The position numbers were made by a program, and so were the translations under genes. From positions 311,849 through 375,848 of the forward strand of contig NC_018231.1 in the NCBI RefSeq assembly GCF_000227135.1: a DNA stretch of 64,000 nucleotides, written 5' to 3'. Below the pieces are notes generated by a model. The model worked only from the letters and a program-made list of their open reading frames with translations. It was not told where the DNA came from and made no database searches. The stretch is from Leishmania donovani. Its lineage: Eukaryota > Euglenozoa > Kinetoplastea > Trypanosomatida > Trypanosomatidae. This document shows positions 59,931-64,000 of the stretch, one piece after another (position 1 is the stretch's first letter; every line of letters begins with the position of its first letter).

Positions 59931-60740
59931 GTTTAACGAAAATGAAACGAATATGCAACTCGCGCATTAACACGCGCACACGCACGGACACACAAGAGAC
60001 CCCTCAGCAGCGGTCGGGGGGTTCGGGTTGGGAGGTTGGATGGAGTGTGCGTGTGTGTGATGGCCCTCGTGGAGGGAGGCAGGAGGCGTTCGTAGTGCAC
60101 TTCCGTTACGAGAACAAAGGAGGACGTGGTGCTGGGAGGCCACGCCAAAGGGCCGCCGCCGTCGTCTCCCGCGTGTGTGTCTGCGTGTTCGGGACGAGGT
60201 GGTAAGACAAACACCGCTACGCCCCCACACGCACACGCACAGCATCACACCACCACACACCACCACCGACCCTCCGCATATTCACCGACCCATCGCATCT
60301 CACGCGTGTCGCTCACTGTACACAGTCTCACCTGTCCGCTTCGAAAATGCAAAGGCCCGCAGCCCCGCACTCCCCTCAGCCCCTCACGACGAAAAACCCC
60401 CAGAAACAAACTGAGCCAAAGGAAAGGAATGTGACTAAAGCCAACGAGCACACCATCCCGCGCCCACGTGCATGCGCATCGGCGTGCGCCTGTGTCGGCG
60501 ACAATGTCATCACCGCCTGCAAATCAGATCAACCGCCAGTCGCCTGCTCCGATCAACCTCCGCGTAAACACCCCCCCCGCTGCCGCCGCCGCCATTATCA
60601 AAACACAAGCCGCACCGGTAAGAAGAAGGCCACATACATGCAGACAAGAAATCAACACTCCTCGCACACGGGCACACACACACACACACACACACACGCA
60701 CGCAGAGGCGCCCCACCAGTCGGTGAAACCAATGACCCCG

Positions 60741-62222
60741 CTACGTCGCGAACCAAGAACGGTAGCGCCCCTTGAGCTCCTGCAGCTGGGCGTCGTTGAG
60801 GTGGAGCGGCCTTTCATCCTTGGAAAAGTCGGCGATGGCCTTCTTCTGCTCCTCCGTGAGCTCCTTCGGCAGCATGACGGCAAAGTGGATGTAGAAGTCG
60901 CCCGTCTTGTTGTGATTCGGCCGGTGCACGCCGCGGCCGCGCAGCACGAGCTTGTCGCCCTGCTGCGTGCCGACAGGAACCCGAGTCTCGACCTCGCCTG
61001 TGAGGGTCGGCACCCGCGCCGTGCCACCGAGCACCGCGGTGGAGAGCGTGATGGGGGTGATAACGTGGATGTCGCTGCCCTCGCGGTGGAAGACAGGGTC
61101 GTCCTCGACGGAGATTTCAATGTAGAGGTTTCCAGGCGGGCCGTTGCGCACACCAGCCTCGCCCTTGCCTGTCACCTTCAACCGCTCCTTGTTGTCCACA
61201 CCTTTCGGCACCGGTAGCGTCTGCACGCTGCGGTCCTTTACGATGCCCTTACCGCTACACTGCGTGCACGTCGTTCGACCAAGCTCGCCTGTGCCACCGC
61301 AGTGGGTGCAGTCCTGCTGCATGTGGAAGAAGCCGGTGGACATCACCTTCTTGCCGCGACCGCCGCAGTGCGGGCATTTCGTGCGCGACCCGGTGTCCTG
61401 GCAGCCGCTGCCGGTGCACGCCCCGCACCGGCGCATCGTGTTGTAGCTGATTTCCTTCTGGCACCCGTTGACGGCGTCGAGGAAGCTGAGCACGAGCTTG
61501 TAATGGATGTCCGCGCCAGGCTCCGGTCCTTGCGGCTTGCGGGTCTTGTCCTTGCCGCTGTTGCTCATCTTCTGGAAGATCTCCTCGAAGTCGTTGAAGG
61601 AGAAGCCGCCCTGGCCGCCGCCGGGCTGGTTAGCACCGCCCATGTTCGCGAACGGGTTACCACCCGCCGCGAACGGATTGCCGCCGGCGCCGAAGGGGTT
61701 AAAGCCGCCGCCCGTCCCGCCGGGCCCACCGAAGCCGCCGGCGGCGCTGGCGTTGCCAGTCATGTCGTACAAGCTGCGTTTCTGCGGATCGGAGAGGGTC
61801 TCGTAGGCCTGCTTCGCCTCCGCAAAGTCCTCAGCGGCGGTGGGGCTTGGGTTCACATCGGGGTGCAGCGCCTTGGCGCGCTTCTTGTAGGCGGACTTGA
61901 TCTGCTCCGGTGTTGCGTTTCGCGCCACGCCTAGCACCGAGTATAGGTCCTTCTTCGAGCCTCCGCCGGACTGCCAGCGACGGTGCTGCAGCAGCGCCGT
62001 CGAGCCGCCCGTCGCCGAGTGCGCGGCGCCTCCGGCCGAAACGGCGGCAGACGACAGCAGCGTCTCGCCAAGCGAGCCAGCGGTTGCCATCATTACGGAC
62101 GCCGCCGCCAGCCGCCGCATAGCCGTAGTGCGCGGCAGCAGGTGCACGGGACCATAGGCGCGGTAGAGGCGCGCCGCTGCGGGAGGGCGAGAGGCGGCCA
62201 GCCGGCAAGGGGAGGCCTTCAT
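60741..62222 (-). CDS. Mitochondrial type I DnaJ chaperone (Mdj1/Tid1 type)
   Basis: 493 residues from the ATG at 62220-62222; the frame's first codon at 62228 is TTG. An Arg/Ala/Ser-rich presequence of about 80 residues precedes the J domain (about 90-155) with HPD at 120-122, which stimulates mitochondrial Hsp70. A Gly/Phe-rich linker runs from about 160 to 210. The zinc domain has all four CxxCxGxG repeats: Cys266/269, 283/286, 305/308 and 319/322. C-terminal substrate-binding domains follow, with the usual NLYIEISVEDDPVFHREGSD block and GDFYIHFAVMLP. It is therefore a complete type I (A) J-protein of the matrix that helps fold and, in kinetoplastids, may help mtDNA maintenance. Length is usual. 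The acceptor is about 38 nt upstream. Confidence 0.95.
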   Translation of the reverse strand: MKASPCRLAASRPPAAARLYRAYGPVHLLPRTTAMRRLAAASVMMATAGSLGETLLSSAAVSAGGAAHSATGGSTALLQHRRWQSGGGSKKDLYSVLGVARNATPEQIKSAYKKRAKALHPDVNPSPTAAEDFAEAKQAYETLSDPQKRSLYDMTGNASAAGGFGGPGGTGGGFNPFGAGGNPFAAGGNPFANMGGANQPGGGQGGFSFNDFEEIFQKMSNSGKDKTRKPQGPEPGADIHYKLVLSFLDAVNGCQKEISYNTMRRCGACTGSGCQDTGSRTKCPHCGGRGKKVMSTGFFHMQQDCTHCGGTGELGRTTCTQCSGKGIVKDRSVQTLPVPKGVDNKERLKVTGKGEAGVRNGPPGNLYIEISVEDDPVFHREGSDIHVITPITLSTAVLGGTARVPTLTGEVETRVPVGTQQGDKLVLRGRGVHRPNHNKTGDFYIHFAVMLPKELTEEQKKAIADFSKDERPLHLNDAQLQELKGRYRSWFAT

Positions 62223-63713
62223 GTGCAAAGAGAGGAGCTCTATGGAAACCGCACGTGCCTACCGAAAGCAGCGGGGCGGCAACACACGAGCAAGACCCGA
62301 CAGCGCGCAGGCACGCGATGCCGTGTGGACGCGCGCGGAGAGTGGACGAGGGAGAGGGTGGTAGAAGAGATGAAGGCGCAGCGAATGAGGGAAGGAGGGC
62401 CGCAGCCACAGCGCCGGCGATAGCGAGGGGAGGGGTGGGGCCTAACACGGGGCAGTGGTGTGCCGAGCCGAGGGAGAGAGTGCGACGCGCGGTGAAGGGC
62501 GAGACGTTTTCGCAAAGGAAGACGCAGAGAGAGAGAGAGAAAACTCGGACGGCCGTGTCTCTCCGTGGACGCGCTGTACGCATGCGCGTGGCAATGTTCT
62601 GGGAGAGGAGGGGGAAGGGAGGGGCGCGGCGGCGGAGAAAGGCGTCTTGTGCCTTGGCGCGCCAGTTCGAAGAGCGAGAAGCTGAGTAGCACTCACGGGC
62701 TACACGCACGCACGCAGAGCTTCTGTTAGCGACTACGAAGTACCGAAATCCACACAGACACACAGACACCAACGCGTCGAGTCCTGGTAGCGTATCCCTC
62801 GTCGACGCCTCGCTTCCGCTGTTGGTGCGTGCCTGCTTTGTTTTTTTTTTTTGTTCTCGCCGCTGAGGCGCATATCGAGAAGAGGAGCGCGTGCGGTGTG
62901 CGGTGGGTTGCGCGGGACAACGAAGGGAGGAACAGGCGAGGTGCAGTCAGCAAGTGGGGAGAGAGCGGATAAGGGCACGAGGTGGTTCAGAAGACGTGGA
63001 CGCACGTGCACAGAATACACGTACGCACGCACGCGCATGCCCTCCACAAACACCGACACGTGTGTGTGTGTCCATCGTGTGCGGCCACATGCCGACGTGA
63101 AGTAAAGGGGTGACGAGGGCGTGGGAAGGAGGATACGCCGAAAGCCGAGCAGCAGCAGCAGCAGGCAAAGGGGGCTTCTCCCCACACGCACCAATGCCGC
63201 CTTTCCCCTCTCTGTTTGCTGTCGCTGCTGCCGCGGGGTGTTGCGAATGTGCCCTTGGGTTGATGCCTGTTATTTGGTGTCGTAGGGGCGTTGCTCGGGT
63301 CCGGAGAATCTGCGGCGGTCTACCTTTAGCGGCGGCGGACGATGGAGGGGGGTGGCAGAGGCTCCACCCGTCCTCTCCATCGCGGTCGTGCGTTTCGATC
63401 ATCACCCGCGGTTTCGAATCCCTGGAAACACACGCATACAAACAAAGAAAAGATAAATCATCATACCATAAGGGAAGTCCGCGCCGTGCGGCGAACCCAC
63501 AGACACGCATCCGGCTGACGGAGAGAGAGAGGGGGGGGGAACTCGATGGGTACGGCGAGGCGTATGCAGACACACGCCTGCGCGCACACGCCGGCGAAGC
63601 CATCCCAGTCACGCACCTCTGGTGGCCTCTCCCTCCCTATGTCACGAGGACGCCGCCGTAGCACACACACGCACGCACCCGTTTCCCCACGCGTTTCACG
63701 CTGCTGCGAGAGC
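62223..63713. other. Intergenic, 1.5 kb: DnaJ 5' side / uL16 3' side
   Basis: Contains the acceptor at 62259-62405, a T run at 62840-62853 (plus strand), and sequence expected to be the 3' UTR of uL16. No gene is supported; the frame at 62947-63612 has no protein character. Confidence 0.55.
62259..62405 (-). promoter_or_regulatory. Trans-splice acceptor for the mitochondrial DnaJ gene
   Basis: A minus-strand pyrimidine-rich tract (about 62405-62340) with no AG until 62260-62259, which lies about 37 nt upstream of the ATG at 62222. Confidence 0.5.
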
Positions 63714-63983
63714 TTACGCCATCACGTTGCGCATCGTGATCTTGCCCTTGGGGGCGATCAGCTTGCAGTGGGTACCGCGCTGCTCGAGCTTGCCGGCGTC
63801 GCGCAGAGCCTCGTACTCGGTGCGGAGGATGTTGGTGAAGCCCCAGTACTTGGACATGACGATGATCTGGCGGCCGGGGAACTTCATCTTGGCGCGGCGC
63901 AGGGCCTCGAAGGCCTGCGGCACGTACGCCTCCTTGGTGCGCATGGACAGCAGGATCTGGCCAATGCGGACGCGAGCGCACAC
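63714..63983 (-). CDS. RPL10: 60S ribosomal protein uL16 (L10), 3' end only
   Basis: The last 89 residues are present; the 5' part is lost to the N run and window edge. It begins in CARVRIGQILLSMRTKEA, followed by EALRRAKMKFPGRQ and YWGFTNILRTEYEAL, matching the RVHIGQVIMSIRTK, EALRRAKFKFPGRQ and KWGFT blocks of eukaryotic uL16. The first complete codon is GTG inside the gene, not a start. uL16 joins the 60S subunit late in the cytoplasm and helps shape the peptidyl-transferase region. It ends MRNVMA, shorter at the C-terminus than the human protein. Confidence 0.95.
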   Translation of the reverse strand: MCARVRIGQILLSMRTKEAYVPQAFEALRRAKMKFPGRQIIVMSKYWGFTNILRTEYEALRDAGKLEQRGTHCKLIAPKGKITMRNVMA

Positions 63984-64000
63984 NNNNNNNNNNNNNNNNN
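63984..64000. other. Assembly gap (N run)
   Basis: 17 undetermined bases inside the uL16 coding region. uL16 genes of Leishmania can be duplicated, and a gap inside one is compatible with collapsed tandem copies, but the window cannot show that. Confidence 0.95.

Larger units (their letters stand above)
58788..60740. other. Intergenic, 2 kb, with a retroposon-like element
   Basis: Contains the acceptor at 58864-58895, a CA run at 59342-59371, the SIDER-like element at 59506-59930 and otherwise C/A-rich spacer that should include the 3' UTR of the mitochondrial DnaJ gene. Confidence 0.6.

Noticed and set aside
1..64000. CRISPR arrays, bacterial operons, ribosome binding sites, tRNA or rRNA genes
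   Set aside because: The sequence is eukaryotic trypanosomatid nuclear DNA. No spaced direct-repeat array or tRNA-like cloverleaf was noticed by eye; a tRNAscan run would be decisive for tRNAs.

Overview
This window is nuclear DNA of a trypanosomatid, most probably Leishmania. The evidence is GC-rich sequence, intronless genes, very long low-complexity proteins, gene starts that follow pyrimidine tract plus AG trans-splice acceptors, and a near-identical pair of short retroposon-like (SIDER-type) elements. Every gene I can support lies on the minus strand, so the window sits inside one polycistronic transcription unit read from high to low coordinates. I saw no strand switch, tRNA, rRNA or snRNA gene. 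Ribosomal protein uL16 near a Pescadillo gene recalls Leishmania chromosome 4, but that is from memory and unverified.

In transcription order, the unit starts with the 3' end of 60S ribosomal protein uL16 (L10), cut by an N run at the window edge. It is followed by a mitochondrial type I DnaJ (Mdj1/Tid1 type), a SIDER-like element, and a twin-CX9C protein resembling complex I subunit NDUFS5. Next come two adjacent, divergent Elongin C/Skp1-fold proteins, the upstream one carrying a disordered insert of about 380 residues. Then come a 1874-residue unknown protein, a probably N-myristoylated TPR/IQ protein, and a short protein that repeats one segment of it. After these come a 1184-residue disordered protein, a 3.8 kb gene-poor interval with the second SIDER copy, mitochondrial ribosomal protein uL30m and a rhomboid-like mitochondrial protein without the catalytic serine. 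The last group is a Siw14-type phosphatase-fold protein whose P-loop arginine is valine, a 1396-residue disordered protein, a divergent mitochondrial peptide deformylase, Pescadillo, a small conserved hypothetical protein, a probably myristoylated leucine-rich-repeat protein, a multi-pass membrane J-protein and the 5' end of a possible NAC-alpha gene.

These genes do not form one pathway, as expected for a trypanosomatid transcription unit where regulation is post-transcriptional. There is a mitochondrial theme (Mdj1-type chaperone, NDUFS5-like, uL30m, rhomboid-like, peptide deformylase) and a ribosome theme (uL16, Pescadillo, possible NAC). The less conventional content is the Elongin C-like pair, two pseudo-enzymes, two MGxxxS proteins and a Thr-rich segment shared between neighbouring genes.

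Several open frames extend upstream into 5' untranslated sequence or begin at GTG or TTG. I chose starts from the first sensible ATG after a pyrimidine tract and AG, or from family alignment, and give the reason in each entry.
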